A stretch of 64,000 bases of DNA. Source: Massilia sp. IC2-477. Lineage in GTDB: Bacteria > Pseudomonadota > Gammaproteobacteria > Burkholderiales > Burkholderiaceae_D. Location of the stretch: assembly GCF_020707265.1 (NCBI RefSeq), contig NZ_JAJFEQ010000001.1:434001-498000 (forward strand), in the 5' to 3' direction. The notes beneath the pieces are model-generated. The model had not been told where the DNA came from, ran no database searches, and saw only the letters and a list, made by a program, of their open reading frames with translations. Shown here one piece after another: positions 17,736 through 26,779 of the stretch. Made by a program: the position numbers and the translations under genes. How positions within the stretch are numbered: the first letter of the stretch is position 1; each line of letters begins with the position of its first letter.

Positions 17736-19085
17736 ATGGATGATCCAAAATTCGAGCAGATGAAACAGGCGAAGGAGTACTTCCACGCCACCGCCATGAC
17801 GATTCCCGGCGTGCACGGCACCAGCATCGGTGTGAAGCGCGTTGACGGCAAGCCGACCGACCAGCTTGCGATCTGTGTCCACCTAACGCGCAAGCGACCG
17901 CTGGCCACGATCCCGCCTGACGAACAGATTCCGCTTGAAGTGGACGGCTTCATGACGGACGTGATCGAACACGCGCCCATCATCCGCTGCGACGCCCAGT
18001 CCGAACGGCGCGCCATGTACGAGGACAACAGCAAATACCGCCCGCTCGTCGGCGGCACCAAGCTCAGTGCCGGCTATTCCTTCGGCACCCTCGGCTGCAT
18101 CGTCCGGAAGCCCGACGGCAGCTGCCATGCGCTGTCGGCCGCCCACGTGCTGGGCGAGGCCGGCACCACCGTGTACCAGCCGGCCAAAGTGAAGTGCGAC
18201 GAGATCGGCAGCACGACCGAGGTGCAGGACTGCTCGCAGATGGATGCCGCGATCGCGAGCCTGGACTATTACTACGACGCCGGCCTGGCCTACATCCGCG
18301 AGATCGGCGCCATCAGCGGCACCCATGACATCGGCCGCCAGGACCTGCCGTACCCGATCGCCAAGCGCGGCGCCTCCACCGGCCTGACCCACGGCAGCGT
18401 GGTGGCGATCCACTACAGCGGCGTGGCCGCCAACCTCGAGCAGTTCCAGGACATGCTGTTCATCGACGGCCGCGGCGACGAATTCGTCGACCATGGCGAT
18501 TCGGGTTCGGCCATCGTGCACCGCATCGACGAGGACCACAACCTGGTCACCGGCCTGTTGTGGGGCAAGGCGCCGGATGCGAACCGGATCGGCGTGGCCA
18601 CGCCCATCGACCGCATCCTGGAAACCTTCGGCGTGAGCGTGCTCACCGCGAGCGACCCGGTACGCGCCTCAAGCGAGACCTTGCTGGGCCGCTTCGAAGC
18701 TTTTCTGAGCAGCACCCAACGCGGCAAGGCCTACTGGGACGCATACGCCCACAACCGCATCTACTTCCGTCACATCTTCCACCACGTGCCGCGCCTGGCG
18801 GCCATGTGGCGCAAGATGCCGGTGCCGGAGATGATCGAAGCGCTGCGCGAAGCGATGCTGGATCCGGACACCGTGATCCCGATGAAGCTCGGCGCCCACG
18901 ACACCGAAGAGGTGATGTGGGACCTGTACGAGGCGCTGGGGAAGTTCTTGCAGGCGAACCACCAGCGCCAGCTGCAGCAGCAGGCGGCATCCTTCTGCCG
19001 CCTGGTGTGCGGGAACATCGGCAACAGCTGGCGCAATGCGCTGCACGGGATCCCGCTGCCGGAGCTCGACGCCAGCGAGGCGTGA
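17736..19085 (+). CDS. Trypsin-like serine protease (Nal1-type architecture)
   Basis: A 449-aa protein without a signal peptide, so probably cytoplasmic. Residues 18-80 (IPGVHGTSIGVKRVDGKPTDQLAICVHLTRK...VDGFMTDVIE) form a small alpha-beta module often seen before this kind of protease domain. Residues 105-305 are a chymotrypsin fold: His 137 in LSAAHVLG, Asp 170 in MDAAIA and Ser 256 in DHGDSGSAIV form a plausible triad. The C-terminal 140 residues are helical and unassigned. A strong GAGGGGGAGAGGAA ribosome site precedes the ATG. It converges on a TonB receptor with a 7-bp gap. Substrates are unknown. Confidence 0.75.
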   Translation: MDDPKFEQMKQAKEYFHATAMTIPGVHGTSIGVKRVDGKPTDQLAICVHLTRKRPLATIPPDEQIPLEVDGFMTDVIEHAPIIRCDAQSERRAMYEDNSKYRPLVGGTKLSAGYSFGTLGCIVRKPDGSCHALSAAHVLGEAGTTVYQPAKVKCDEIGSTTEVQDCSQMDAAIASLDYYYDAGLAYIREIGAISGTHDIGRQDLPYPIAKRGASTGLTHGSVVAIHYSGVAANLEQFQDMLFIDGRGDEFVDHGDSGSAIVHRIDEDHNLVTGLLWGKAPDANRIGVATPIDRILETFGVSVLTASDPVRASSETLLGRFEAFLSSTQRGKAYWDAYAHNRIYFRHIFHHVPRLAAMWRKMPVPEMIEALREAMLDPDTVIPMKLGAHDTEEVMWDLYEALGKFLQANHQRQLQQQAASFCRLVCGNIGNSWRNALHGIPLPELDASEA

Positions 19086-19092
19086 CGCCTGC

Positions 19093-21354
19093 CTACAGGT
19101 CGTAGCGCGCCTCCAGCACCCAGGTGCGCTGCGAGTAGGGGTGGAAGTTCCAGTACTGGTAGTTGTTCAGGTTATCCACCCCGAGCGCCACGCTCCACTG
19201 TTTCGCCAGCTTCCAGTGCACGCGCGCGTCCACCGTGAAATAGCGACTCGCGCCCTGGTAGGCGAAGCCGTTCGGGTCCGAGTTGTCGAGCGTCGAGAAC
19301 TGCCGCCCCGAATAGCGCGCCGCCAGCGTAGCGGCCAGGCGATCGCTCGCGCGCCAGGTGGCCACGCTGGTTGCGCGCCAGCGCGGGATGCGCGGCTGCC
19401 ACTTGCCGACGCTGGCCGGGAACTTGTCGTTGCGTGTGATTTCCGAGTCGGTCCAGGTGAGGCTCGACTGCAGGTCGAGGCCATTCACCGCGACGTCGCT
19501 CGCGTTGTATGCCAGCTCCAGTCCCTTGGTCTCGATCCGGCCCACGTTCTGCACGTTCGTCACGTTTGGCGTCACCAGCACGTTGGTCTGCGAGTACAGC
19601 GCATCGCTCGTGCGCTCGCCGAAGGCCGTCAGGCGTAGCAGGCCTTTTTCCAGGCTGCGCTCGGCGCTCAGCTCTCCCGTCCACGAACGCTCCGGCTCCA
19701 GACCCGGATCGTTATTGATCAGGGTGCCGCTGCCGCTGATGCCGCCCTGGTACAGCTCGGACACGGTAGGCATGCGCACCGCGCGCCCGGCCGAAGCCTT
19801 CAGCACCCAGTCCGAGGTGGCCTGCCAGGCCAGCGCCGCTTTCGGCGAGATCCAGGTGCCGCGCCTTTCTCCGTGCGCCACCGAGGTAGCGGCGTTCGAC
19901 GTGCGTCCATCGTGCGCGCGCCAGTGCTCGACGCGCAGGCCCAGTACGGTCTTCCAGCCCGGGGCGAACTTCCAGGTGTCCTGGGCCCACAGCGCCTGGA
20001 TCTCGGTGCGGCCCGAGAAGGCCTGGTTGCGCGCGCCGGGCACGCCATCGATCCAGTTGGCGGTCGCGTGTTCGATGCTGGCCAGCTTGTAGGCTTCGCG
20101 CTGGTAGCCGAATTCCGCCACGTGCGCGCCTTGCGGACGCCAGATGCCCTTGGCGGCGAAGGTCGTCCAGCCAGTGCCCGCCATGTCGACGATCCTTCCC
20201 GGCCCGCCGTTCAGGGCAGCGGGCAGCGCGCTGGTCGGGGCGCGCAGCGTGTCTTCGTCGTAGTCAACCAGGCTCGCGGCCAGTTCCCAGTCGAAGACGC
20301 CTTTGCTGTGGCTCTTCAGAGACAGGCCGTGCATCAGGTGGCGCAGGTCTTCGTTCGAGGCATTGAAATCGGTGGCGCCCAGGGTATAGCCCTTGCCGCC
20401 GATGTCGATGCGGCCGCTGTACACCGGCTGGCCGGCACGGTCGCGCAGGTAGGACGTGGGGCGGCCTTCGGAATCGTTCTGCCACAGGCCAAGCGTGTAG
20501 CTGGCGCGCACGGTGGGCGTGAGCTGGTAGGCGATCTTGGCCTTCAGGTGGTCCTGCACGGTGCGGTACTGGGTGCCGGCGCCGAGCAGGTACCAGGCGC
20601 GGTTCGTGCGATCGCGGCCGACCACGGCACCAATCACCGGCACGCCGCCCGGCGCGGCGCCGGCGTCGAGATAGCGGGTGGGGAAGGTCAGCGGCTGGCC
20701 TTCGTTGTCGGCGCGGTTGACGTCGATGAACCAGGACCAGCGGCCGCTGCGGTCACCGAGCGAGACGCTGGCCTGCTTGCCCTGGTAGCGCTCGCGGGTG
20801 CCGTACAGCTCAAAAGGCTGGTGGGTAAAACCAAACTTGGCGTGCGCCTCGAATGTCGTCGGCATGCGCGTGACGTAGTCGACCACGGCGCCGACCGAGT
20901 TGCCGCCGTAGGCTGCCGAGAAGGGGCCGTACAGCACGTCCACGCGCTCGATCTCCTCCGGCGTGACCATGCCCCAGCGCGGGGCAAACGTGGCGCCGTT
21001 GCCCAGGTAGTTCGACAGCAAAATGCCATCCGCGTACACCATCGAGCGCGCGCTGTTGCCGGTGCCGGAGGCGCGCGTGGACAGCACGGCGTGGTTGTAG
21101 TCGCCGATGTAGCGCTTGCGCACCAGGAGGCTTGGCAGGTACTTCAGCGCGTCTTCCGAGTCAAGGGCGTTGATCGTGCGTTCGATCTGCGCCCCCGTGA
21201 TGCCTTCGATGGTGGTCGGGATCTGGACCGGCAGCGAGGTGGGGCGGCTGCCGGTAATGGTAACGGTACCCAGCTGCTTGATGGGACCATCCTGTGCCTG
21301 CGCGGACGCAGCCTGCGTGGCGGCGGCCAGCAGGGTAAGTGCGAGCTTCTTCAT
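19093..21354 (-). CDS. TonB-dependent receptor (possibly metal uptake)
   Basis: A 753-aa outer-membrane receptor. It has a signal peptide to about residue 20 (MKKLALTLLAAATQAASAQAQ), a plug (VTITGSRP...VDVLYGPFSAAYGGNSVGAVVDYVTRMP) and a C-terminal beta-barrel ending WVLEARYDL. AAGGAAACGCA precedes the ATG. It lies 88 bp downstream of a DUF2946 gene on the same strand; DUF2946 genes often accompany metal (notably copper) TonB receptors, so metal uptake is a reasonable guess. The barrel does not identify the ligand. Confidence 0.9.
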   Translation of the reverse strand: MKKLALTLLAAATQAASAQAQDGPIKQLGTVTITGSRPTSLPVQIPTTIEGITGAQIERTINALDSEDALKYLPSLLVRKRYIGDYNHAVLSTRASGTGNSARSMVYADGILLSNYLGNGATFAPRWGMVTPEEIERVDVLYGPFSAAYGGNSVGAVVDYVTRMPTTFEAHAKFGFTHQPFELYGTRERYQGKQASVSLGDRSGRWSWFIDVNRADNEGQPLTFPTRYLDAGAAPGGVPVIGAVVGRDRTNRAWYLLGAGTQYRTVQDHLKAKIAYQLTPTVRASYTLGLWQNDSEGRPTSYLRDRAGQPVYSGRIDIGGKGYTLGATDFNASNEDLRHLMHGLSLKSHSKGVFDWELAASLVDYDEDTLRAPTSALPAALNGGPGRIVDMAGTGWTTFAAKGIWRPQGAHVAEFGYQREAYKLASIEHATANWIDGVPGARNQAFSGRTEIQALWAQDTWKFAPGWKTVLGLRVEHWRAHDGRTSNAATSVAHGERRGTWISPKAALAWQATSDWVLKASAGRAVRMPTVSELYQGGISGSGTLINNDPGLEPERSWTGELSAERSLEKGLLRLTAFGERTSDALYSQTNVLVTPNVTNVQNVGRIETKGLELAYNASDVAVNGLDLQSSLTWTDSEITRNDKFPASVGKWQPRIPRWRATSVATWRASDRLAATLAARYSGRQFSTLDNSDPNGFAYQGASRYFTVDARVHWKLAKQWSVALGVDNLNNYQYWNFHPYSQRTWVLEARYDL

Positions 21355-21442
21355 TGCGTTTCCTTGGCGCGTGACGGGACACGTGTGGCGTCACGCGCGA
21401 TAGCGATCGTTCCGGCGCCAGGCGCCGGTGCCAATTGAGCGG

Positions 21443-21826
21443 TTAGAAGAAGCTGGCGGGCGGGGCGCGTGACTGCGCCGGCGTCCACGCGAACTGCGGG
21501 GAAGGGGACTGGTAGAAGAGGGGCGGATAGGTGTCGCGCGCGCCGGCAAGCGTCAGGGGCAGCAGGGGCGGCGCGGGCAGCACGACAGGCGCATGGTGCG
21601 AGCAGCACAGGTCGCAATGCGTCATGCCTTTCGCGCTGCCGGCATGCTGGTCCGCGCTATCTGCCATCGGCATCATCATCATGCCGGCCGCGGTACAGAC
21701 TTCGCTCATTGGCATCGACTGCTGCGGCGCGAAGGCATGCGACAGGCTCGGGGCGAACAGGCTGAACACGAAGGCCACAAGGGCGATCCATGTACGCAGG
21801 GCCTGTCTTGTCGATGAGCGGAACAT
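21443..21826 (-). CDS. DUF2946-family protein
   Basis: A 127-aa protein with an N-terminal membrane segment or signal (TWIALVAFVFSLFAPSLSHA), then a Met/His/Cys-rich part (MPMSEVCTAAGMMMMPMADSADQH, HCDLCCSHH) and a C-terminal YPPLFYQSPSPQFAWTPAQSRAPP typical of DUF2946. The Met/Cys/His content suggests soft-metal binding, e.g. copper (inference). It probably forms an operon with the downstream TonB receptor. Confidence 0.8.
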   Translation of the reverse strand: MFRSSTRQALRTWIALVAFVFSLFAPSLSHAFAPQQSMPMSEVCTAAGMMMMPMADSADQHAGSAKGMTHCDLCCSHHAPVVLPAPPLLPLTLAGARDTYPPLFYQSPSPQFAWTPAQSRAPPASFF

Positions 21827-22011
21827 GCCATCATTATAACGAGCGGCCGCGCAGGCCGCGCTCGCCTGCCTGGTGGATATTTGATATCATCCAAGCACAT
21901 TCCAATTTGCGAGGTAACGCCCGATGCGCCATTGATGCCGCCGTCTACGTGACGGCCAGTACTCCCACCTTCCCGCGAAAGCAGGGAGCAACCGGCATCC
22001 ATGGAGGTCTC

Positions 22012-23625
22012 ATGACGCATCCTCACCTTGCGCTCGACAGCGCATCCTTTACGCTTCCCGACGGCAAGACCCTGCTGTCCGATCTCAGCGAACAGTTCGA
22101 CACGCGCTACACCGGCCTGGTGGGCCGCAACGGCGTCGGCAAAAGCGTGCTGGCGCGCCTGCTGGCGGGTGAGCTTGCGCCGTCTTCCGGCCGCTGCATC
22201 CGCTCCGGCACCGTGTTCTATCTGTCGCAGCAGCTTGACCAGATAGACGCAACAACCGTCGCCGCATTGGCCGGCCTGCAGGAGGTACTCGACGCCCTGG
22301 CGCGCGTCGAAGCCGGCAGCTTTGACGCGGCTGATTTCGAACTGGTCGGTGAGCGCTGGGACCTGCCGGCGCGCCTGCGCCATGCCCTCGACCAGGCCGG
22401 CCTGGCGCACCTCGATGCCGCCACGCCGGCGCAGCAGCTGAGCGGCGGCGAAGCGATGCGCGTGGCGCTGCTGGGCGCGATGCTCTCCGGCGCCGCCTTC
22501 CTGATCCTGGACGAGCCCACCAACCATCTCGACGCCCCGAGCCGCGCGGCGCTGGCGGAGCAGCTGCGCGACTGGCGCGGCGGGCTGATCGTGATCAGCC
22601 ATGACCGCGCCCTGCTGGGGCAGATGGAACGCATCATCGAGCTGTCGCCGCAGGGCCTGCGCAGCTATGGCGGCAACTACGGGTTCTACGAAGAGGCGCG
22701 CGCCGCCGAGCAGGCCGGGGCCCTGCGCGAGCTCGAACACGCACGTCAGGCCATGCAGCGCGACGAGCGTGCCATGCGCGAGCAGCACGAGCGTCAGCAG
22801 CGTCGCCAGGCGAGAGGAGCCAGCGAAGGCAAAGCGGCGAACCAGGCGAAGATCCTGCTGGGACGGCAAAAAGAACGGAGCGAGAACAGCACCGGACGCC
22901 TGCGCCAGCAGCACGACGAGGCGCGCCGCCAGCACCAGGAGCGCGTGCGCGAGGCGGCCCAGGCGCTGCGCGAGGACAGCGCCGTGCGGGTGCACGCCAA
23001 TGGGGTCAGCGCCGCCGCACAGCGCCGCGTACTCGAACTGGATGAGGTGGAGCTGCCTTTCGTGGCGCCGGCCCTGCGGCGCATCAGCCTGGTCGTCGGC
23101 GGCCAGCAGCGCATCGGCATCATTGGTCCCAACGGCAGCGGCAAGTCGACGCTGCTGAAGGTGATCGCCGGCGCGCTGGCGCCCCTTGAAGGGCAGGTGC
23201 GGCGCGACCCGGCCTGCGCCTGGCTCGACCAGCGCCTGTCCCTGCTCGACCCGGCGCGCAGCACGATCGAACAGCTGTTGGAGCGCAACCGCAGCACGCC
23301 CCAGGACCGCCTGCGTACTTACCTGGCCCAGCTCGGACTGGACGCGCAGCGGGTGGCCCAGGCCACCGGAGAGCTGAGCGGTGGCGAGCGCCTGAAGGCG
23401 GCGCTGGCCTGCGCGCTGTATGCCGATCCGCCCGCGCGCCTGCTCCTGCTGGACGAGCCGGGGAACCACCTCGACCTGGCCGCGCTCGAAGCACTAGAGG
23501 AGATGCTGAACGGGTACGCCGGCGCGCTGGTGGTCGTGTCGCACGACGCGGTCTTCCTGGAGCGCGTCAAGCTGACCCATTTACTGGAAGCCGGCCCGGG
23601 CGGCTGGCGGCAGCGGTTGCTATAA
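22012..23625 (+). CDS. ABC-F family ATPase
   Basis: A 537-aa soluble protein with two ABC ATPase domains and no membrane segments. The first has GRNGVGKS, LSGGEAMRVALLGAML and LILDEPTNHLD; the second has GPNGSGKS, LSGGERLKAALACALY and LLLLDEPGNHLD. A charged linker rich in Arg/Glu/Gln (about 225-330) joins them. This is the ABC-F layout, whose members act on ribosomes (translation factors or antibiotic protection). Which subfamily is unclear. The start at 22012 is fixed by GGAGG six bases upstream; the 74-codon in-frame extension to 21790 overlaps the DUF2946 gene and is rejected. Confidence 0.88.
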   Translation: MTHPHLALDSASFTLPDGKTLLSDLSEQFDTRYTGLVGRNGVGKSVLARLLAGELAPSSGRCIRSGTVFYLSQQLDQIDATTVAALAGLQEVLDALARVEAGSFDAADFELVGERWDLPARLRHALDQAGLAHLDAATPAQQLSGGEAMRVALLGAMLSGAAFLILDEPTNHLDAPSRAALAEQLRDWRGGLIVISHDRALLGQMERIIELSPQGLRSYGGNYGFYEEARAAEQAGALRELEHARQAMQRDERAMREQHERQQRRQARGASEGKAANQAKILLGRQKERSENSTGRLRQQHDEARRQHQERVREAAQALREDSAVRVHANGVSAAAQRRVLELDEVELPFVAPALRRISLVVGGQQRIGIIGPNGSGKSTLLKVIAGALAPLEGQVRRDPACAWLDQRLSLLDPARSTIEQLLERNRSTPQDRLRTYLAQLGLDAQRVAQATGELSGGERLKAALACALYADPPARLLLLDEPGNHLDLAALEALEEMLNGYAGALVVVSHDAVFLERVKLTHLLEAGPGGWRQRLL

Positions 23626-23656
23626 TCGCGGATCCCATTGCAGGAACACGAAGAAC

Positions 23657-24676
23657 ATGTCGCGCACGCTTGTCATTTCCCCTAACTGGATCGGTGACGC
23701 CGTCATGGCGCAGCCGTTGCTGCGCCGCCTGAAGCAGAAATATCCGGAGCGCCCGATCGACGTGGTGGCCCCTGGCTGGGTTGCGCCGGTGTGGCGCGCC
23801 ATGCGCGAAGTGGACACCCTCATCGAGTCGCCCTTCAAGCATGGCTCGCTCCAGTGGAAGGAGCGTAAGGCCTTTGCGAAAATGCTCACAGGGCGCTATG
23901 CCGAATCCTATGTGCTGCCCAACACGCTCAAGTTCGCGCTGATCCCCTGGCTGGCGGGTATCCCGCGCCGGGTCGGCTACAAGGGCGAGATGCGCTACGG
24001 CCTGGTCAACGTGATGCACCACGACGACAAGGCGGCGCCGCGCCCGATGGCGCAGTTCTACGCCGCGCTGGCGGACGAGCCGGTGCGCGACCTGCCGCGT
24101 CCCGACAGGCTGCCCGAGCCGGAGATGGCGGTGGCATCGGAAGAAGCCGATGCGGCGGTTGCGCGCTTGAAGCTGCCGGCCGGGACCTATGTCGCCTTTG
24201 CCCCCGGGGCCGAGTTCGGCCCGGCCAAGCGCTGGCCCGCCGCCTACTTCGCCGAGCTGGCGCAGACCATCCTCGCGAATCGTCCGGATGCGCAGATCCT
24301 GCTGCTCGGCTCCCCGAAGGACCGCGCCGTGTGCGACGAGATCACGGCCATCGTGCCGCAGGCGCACAACCTGGCCGGTACTACCTCGCTGAGCGAAGCG
24401 ATCGCGCTGATCGCGCGCGCGGCGGTGGTGGTGACCAACGATTCCGGCCTGATGCACATCGGCGCCGCGCTGCGCCGCCCGGTGGTGGCGATCTACGGCC
24501 CGACCGACCCGCGCCACACGCCGCCCCTGTCGGAACTGGCCAAGGTGCTGTGGCTGCACATCGAGTGCTCGCCCTGCCAGCAGCGCGAGTGCCCGCTGGG
24601 GCACCAGAACTGCATGAAACAGATCCTGCCTAACGATGTATGGCAACCGCTGCAGCCGGTGTTGGCCGCAGCCTGA
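23657..24676 (+). CDS. waaF: ADP-heptose:LPS heptosyltransferase II
   Basis: GT9-family enzyme (339 aa) adding the second heptose to the LPS inner core at the cytoplasmic face of the inner membrane. Visible hallmarks: N-terminal LVISPNWIGDAVMAQPLLRRLK, FAPGAEFGPAKRWP, NDSGLMHIGAALRRPVVAIYGPTDP and a C-terminal cysteine cluster (ECSPCQQRECPLGHQNCM). Length is typical. hldD follows 24 bp downstream, so the two heptose genes likely form an operon. The ABC-F gene ends 31 bp upstream. Confidence 0.95.
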   Translation: MSRTLVISPNWIGDAVMAQPLLRRLKQKYPERPIDVVAPGWVAPVWRAMREVDTLIESPFKHGSLQWKERKAFAKMLTGRYAESYVLPNTLKFALIPWLAGIPRRVGYKGEMRYGLVNVMHHDDKAAPRPMAQFYAALADEPVRDLPRPDRLPEPEMAVASEEADAAVARLKLPAGTYVAFAPGAEFGPAKRWPAAYFAELAQTILANRPDAQILLLGSPKDRAVCDEITAIVPQAHNLAGTTSLSEAIALIARAAVVVTNDSGLMHIGAALRRPVVAIYGPTDPRHTPPLSELAKVLWLHIECSPCQQRECPLGHQNCMKQILPNDVWQPLQPVLAAA

Positions 24677-24700
24677 ACGAACAAGATACGAGGTTAGAAA

Positions 24701-25708
24701 ATGATACTGGTTACTGGCGCAGCAGGCTTCATCGGAGCCAACCTGGTGCACGCACTGTCAAGCCGCAAGCCCTTCAGCGTGTTCGCGGTCGATAACATGT
24801 CGCGTCCTGAAAAATTCCTCAACATCGTCGATACCGAGGTGGCCGACTACGCGGACAAGGAAGACTTCCTGGTGCGCCTGAAGGCCGGCGAATTCGACGG
24901 CAAGTTCAGCGCCGTGCTGCACCAGGGCGCTTGCTCCAACACCATGGAGACGGACGGCCGCTACATGATGGCGAATAACTACGAGTACACGATCGCCCTG
25001 TTCGAGTACTGCCAGCGCGAGCGCATTCCCTTCATCTACGCGTCCTCGGCCGCGGTGTACGGCGGCGGCAGCGTGTTCAAGGAAGAGCGCCAGTACGAGC
25101 GCCCGCTCAACGTCTACGGGTATTCGAAATTCCTGTTCGACCAGTACATGCGCCGCTACTGGCAGCAGCACGGGATGGGGAAGGGCAGCCAGGTCGTGGG
25201 CCTGCGCTACTTCAACGTCTACGGCCCGCTGGAAGGGCACAAGGGAACGATGGCCTCGGTTCCCTTCCACCAGTTCCACCAGTTCCAGAAAGAGGGCAAG
25301 GTCAAGCTGTTCGGCGCCAACGAAGGCTACGAGGCCGGTACCCAGATGCGCGACTTCATCTACGTCGAAGACGTCGTGAAGGTGAACCTGTTCTTCCTCG
25401 ATAACCCGGACCAGCGCGGCATTTTCAACCTCGGCACCGGCCGCGCCCAGCCCTTCAACGACCTGGCCGTCGCCACCGTCAACGCCCTGGCCAACGAAGG
25501 CAGGCCGGCGCTGACCCTCGAGCAGCTCGTCGAACAGGGCCTGCTCGAATACCTGCCTTTCCCGGACAAACTGAAGGGCAAGTACCAGAGCTTCACCCAG
25601 GCCGACATTGGCGCGCTGCGCGCCGCCGGCTACACCGAGCCGTTCACGGACGTGGCTACCGGCGTCGCCAAATACATGCAATACCTGAAGAGCACTGTCA
25701 AAGCATGA
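24701..25708 (+). CDS. hldD: ADP-L-glycero-D-manno-heptose 6-epimerase
   Basis: Makes the ADP-L,D-heptose used by heptosyltransferases in LPS core synthesis. It is a 335-aa extended SDR: NAD-binding [13 protein letters not shown] at the N-terminus, [28 protein letters not shown] and the catalytic [13 protein letters not shown] and [11 protein letters not shown] are also typical. Ribosome site ACGAGGTT. Cotranscribed with waaF, which uses its product. Confidence 0.97.
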   Translation: MILVTGAAGFIGANLVHALSSRKPFSVFAVDNMSRPEKFLNIVDTEVADYADKEDFLVRLKAGEFDGKFSAVLHQGACSNTMETDGRYMMANNYEYTIALFEYCQRERIPFIYASSAAVYGGGSVFKEERQYERPLNVYGYSKFLFDQYMRRYWQQHGMGKGSQVVGLRYFNVYGPLEGHKGTMASVPFHQFHQFQKEGKVKLFGANEGYEAGTQMRDFIYVEDVVKVNLFFLDNPDQRGIFNLGTGRAQPFNDLAVATVNALANEGRPALTLEQLVEQGLLEYLPFPDKLKGKYQSFTQADIGALRAAGYTEPFTDVATGVAKYMQYLKSTVKA

Positions 25709-25711
25709 TCC

Positions 25712-25740
25712 GTCGCCCCGGCCCAGGCCGGGGCCCACTC
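25712..25740. repeat. GC-rich palindromic intergenic element
   Basis: GTCGCCCCGGCCCAGGCCGGGGCCCA: a perfect GCCCCGGCC/GGCCGGGGC stem directly after hldD. It resembles the widespread short palindromes of the CCCCGG...GGCCGGGGCCCA type found between proteobacterial genes. No T tract follows, so intrinsic termination is doubtful. Confidence 0.5.
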
Positions 25741-25751
25741 CCCCGCAGCAC

Positions 25752-25805
25752 CTATACATCCCGTTTACACCCCGCACCGAAGCTTTTAGCCCGTTTTTAC
25801 ACCCC
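25752..25805 (+). promoter_or_regulatory. Two pairs of direct-repeat half-sites (KdpE-like) before the TorF porin
   Basis: CTATAC (25752-25757) and GTTTAC (25763-25768) are 11 bp apart; CTTTTAG (25783-25789) and TTTTTAC (25794-25800) are also about 11 bp apart. Each second half-site continues into ACACCCC. OmpR/PhoB-class regulators bind such one-turn tandem repeats. As I recall it, the E. coli KdpE site has the same TTTTACACCCC part. The kdp promoter at 26586-26634 shows the same arrangement. Confidence 0.6.
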
Positions 25806-25850
25806 AAACCATACGCTTTCACCTGCTCCAACAACAACACGCAGGACACC

Positions 25851-26576
25851 ATGAAAGCACTGATCCACGCCGCCATCCTGGCCGGCGCCTCCCTCGCCGC
25901 AAGCGCCCACGCGCAAACCACCTTCAACGCCGCCGTCACCAGCGATTACCGCTACCGCGGCATCTCGCAGACCCGCCTGCAGCCCGCGCTGCAGGGCGGC
26001 GCCGACTACGCGCATTCGTCCGGCTGGTATGCCGGCGCCTGGGTCTCGACCATCAAATGGATCGAGGACGCAGGCGGCGACGGCAAGCTCGAACTGGACC
26101 TCTACGGCGGCAAGCGTGGCGAGTTCGCTCCAGGCTTCAGCTACGACGCCGGTGTCCTGCGCTACCTCTATGCCGGCAATGAACTGGGCAAGGTGAGCGG
26201 CTTTGCCAACGCCCACACCACCGAAGTCTACGGCCAGATCGGCTACGGCCCGGCCTACGTCAAGTACTCGCACGCGACCACCAACCTGTTCGGCTTTGTC
26301 GACAGCAAGGGCAGCGGCTACCTCGACATGGGCGCCAGCATCGACGCCGGCGACGGCCTTACCGTGCAGCTGCACGCCGGCCGCCAGCGTGTCGAAAACA
26401 ACGGTGCGGCCAGCTATACCGACTGGAAGATCGGCGCCGCCCGTGCCTATGGCCCCGCGACGGTGACCCTGGCCGTGATCGGCACCAACGCCGGCAAGAT
26501 CGCTTACGCCTCGCCTGCCAACGGCAAGTTCCTCGGCAAGAGCGCGCTGCAGCTGACTGTCGGCGCCATCTTCTAG
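25851..26576 (+). CDS. TorF-family putative porin
   Basis: A 241-aa outer-membrane protein. The signal peptide ends at ASAHA (about residue 21) and is followed by FNAAVTSDYRYRGISQT, the signature start of the TorF-type porin family, then alternating amphipathic strands ending in QLTVGAIF. Known members are annotated as putative porins without a proven substrate. GGACACC precedes the ATG. It lies directly upstream of the kdp operon on the same strand, with matching regulator repeats, which suggests a role during potassium limitation (inference). Confidence 0.8.
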   Translation: MKALIHAAILAGASLAASAHAQTTFNAAVTSDYRYRGISQTRLQPALQGGADYAHSSGWYAGAWVSTIKWIEDAGGDGKLELDLYGGKRGEFAPGFSYDAGVLRYLYAGNELGKVSGFANAHTTEVYGQIGYGPAYVKYSHATTNLFGFVDSKGSGYLDMGASIDAGDGLTVQLHAGRQRVENNGAASYTDWKIGAARAYGPATVTLAVIGTNAGKIAYASPANGKFLGKSALQLTVGAIF

Positions 26577-26585
26577 GTACAGCGC

Positions 26586-26634
26586 GTTTACAACGCGTTT
26601 ACACGGCGCCACGCCCTTTTTACGCCCCGTTTCG
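26586..26634 (+). promoter_or_regulatory. KdpE-like operator of the kdp operon
   Basis: GTTTAC at 26586-26591 and 26597-26602, then TTTTAC at 26618-26623 and GTTTCG at 26629-26634. Within each pair the spacing is 11 bp, one helical turn. The elements lie 53-100 bp before the first small ORF of the operon. The arrangement copies that at 25752-25805. Confidence 0.6.
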
Positions 26635-26686
26635 CGCGGCGCCACTACGCTCCTTCCCATAACAACAACGTCGAAAGCGAGTACCC

Positions 26687-26779
26687 ATGGACGTCCTTTT
26701 CATCGGCGCCTTCCTCCTCTTCTTTGTGCTGACCTGGCTGCTGCTGGCCGGCTGCGAGCAGCTGGGGGGCAAGCAATGA
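26687..26779 (+). CDS. Small single-TM peptide upstream of kdpF
   Basis: A 30-aa peptide: [20 protein letters not shown] then [10 protein letters not shown]. It is one hydrophobic helix with a short polar tail. The start codon follows a weak AAAGCGAG site. Its TGA overlaps the kdpF ATG (ATGA), showing translational coupling. Similar peptides are, to my knowledge, common before kdpF in Gram-negative genomes but usually left unannotated. It may be a small Kdp accessory peptide or a translational leader. Confidence 0.6.
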   Translation: MDVLFIGAFLLFFVLTWLLLAGCEQLGGKQ

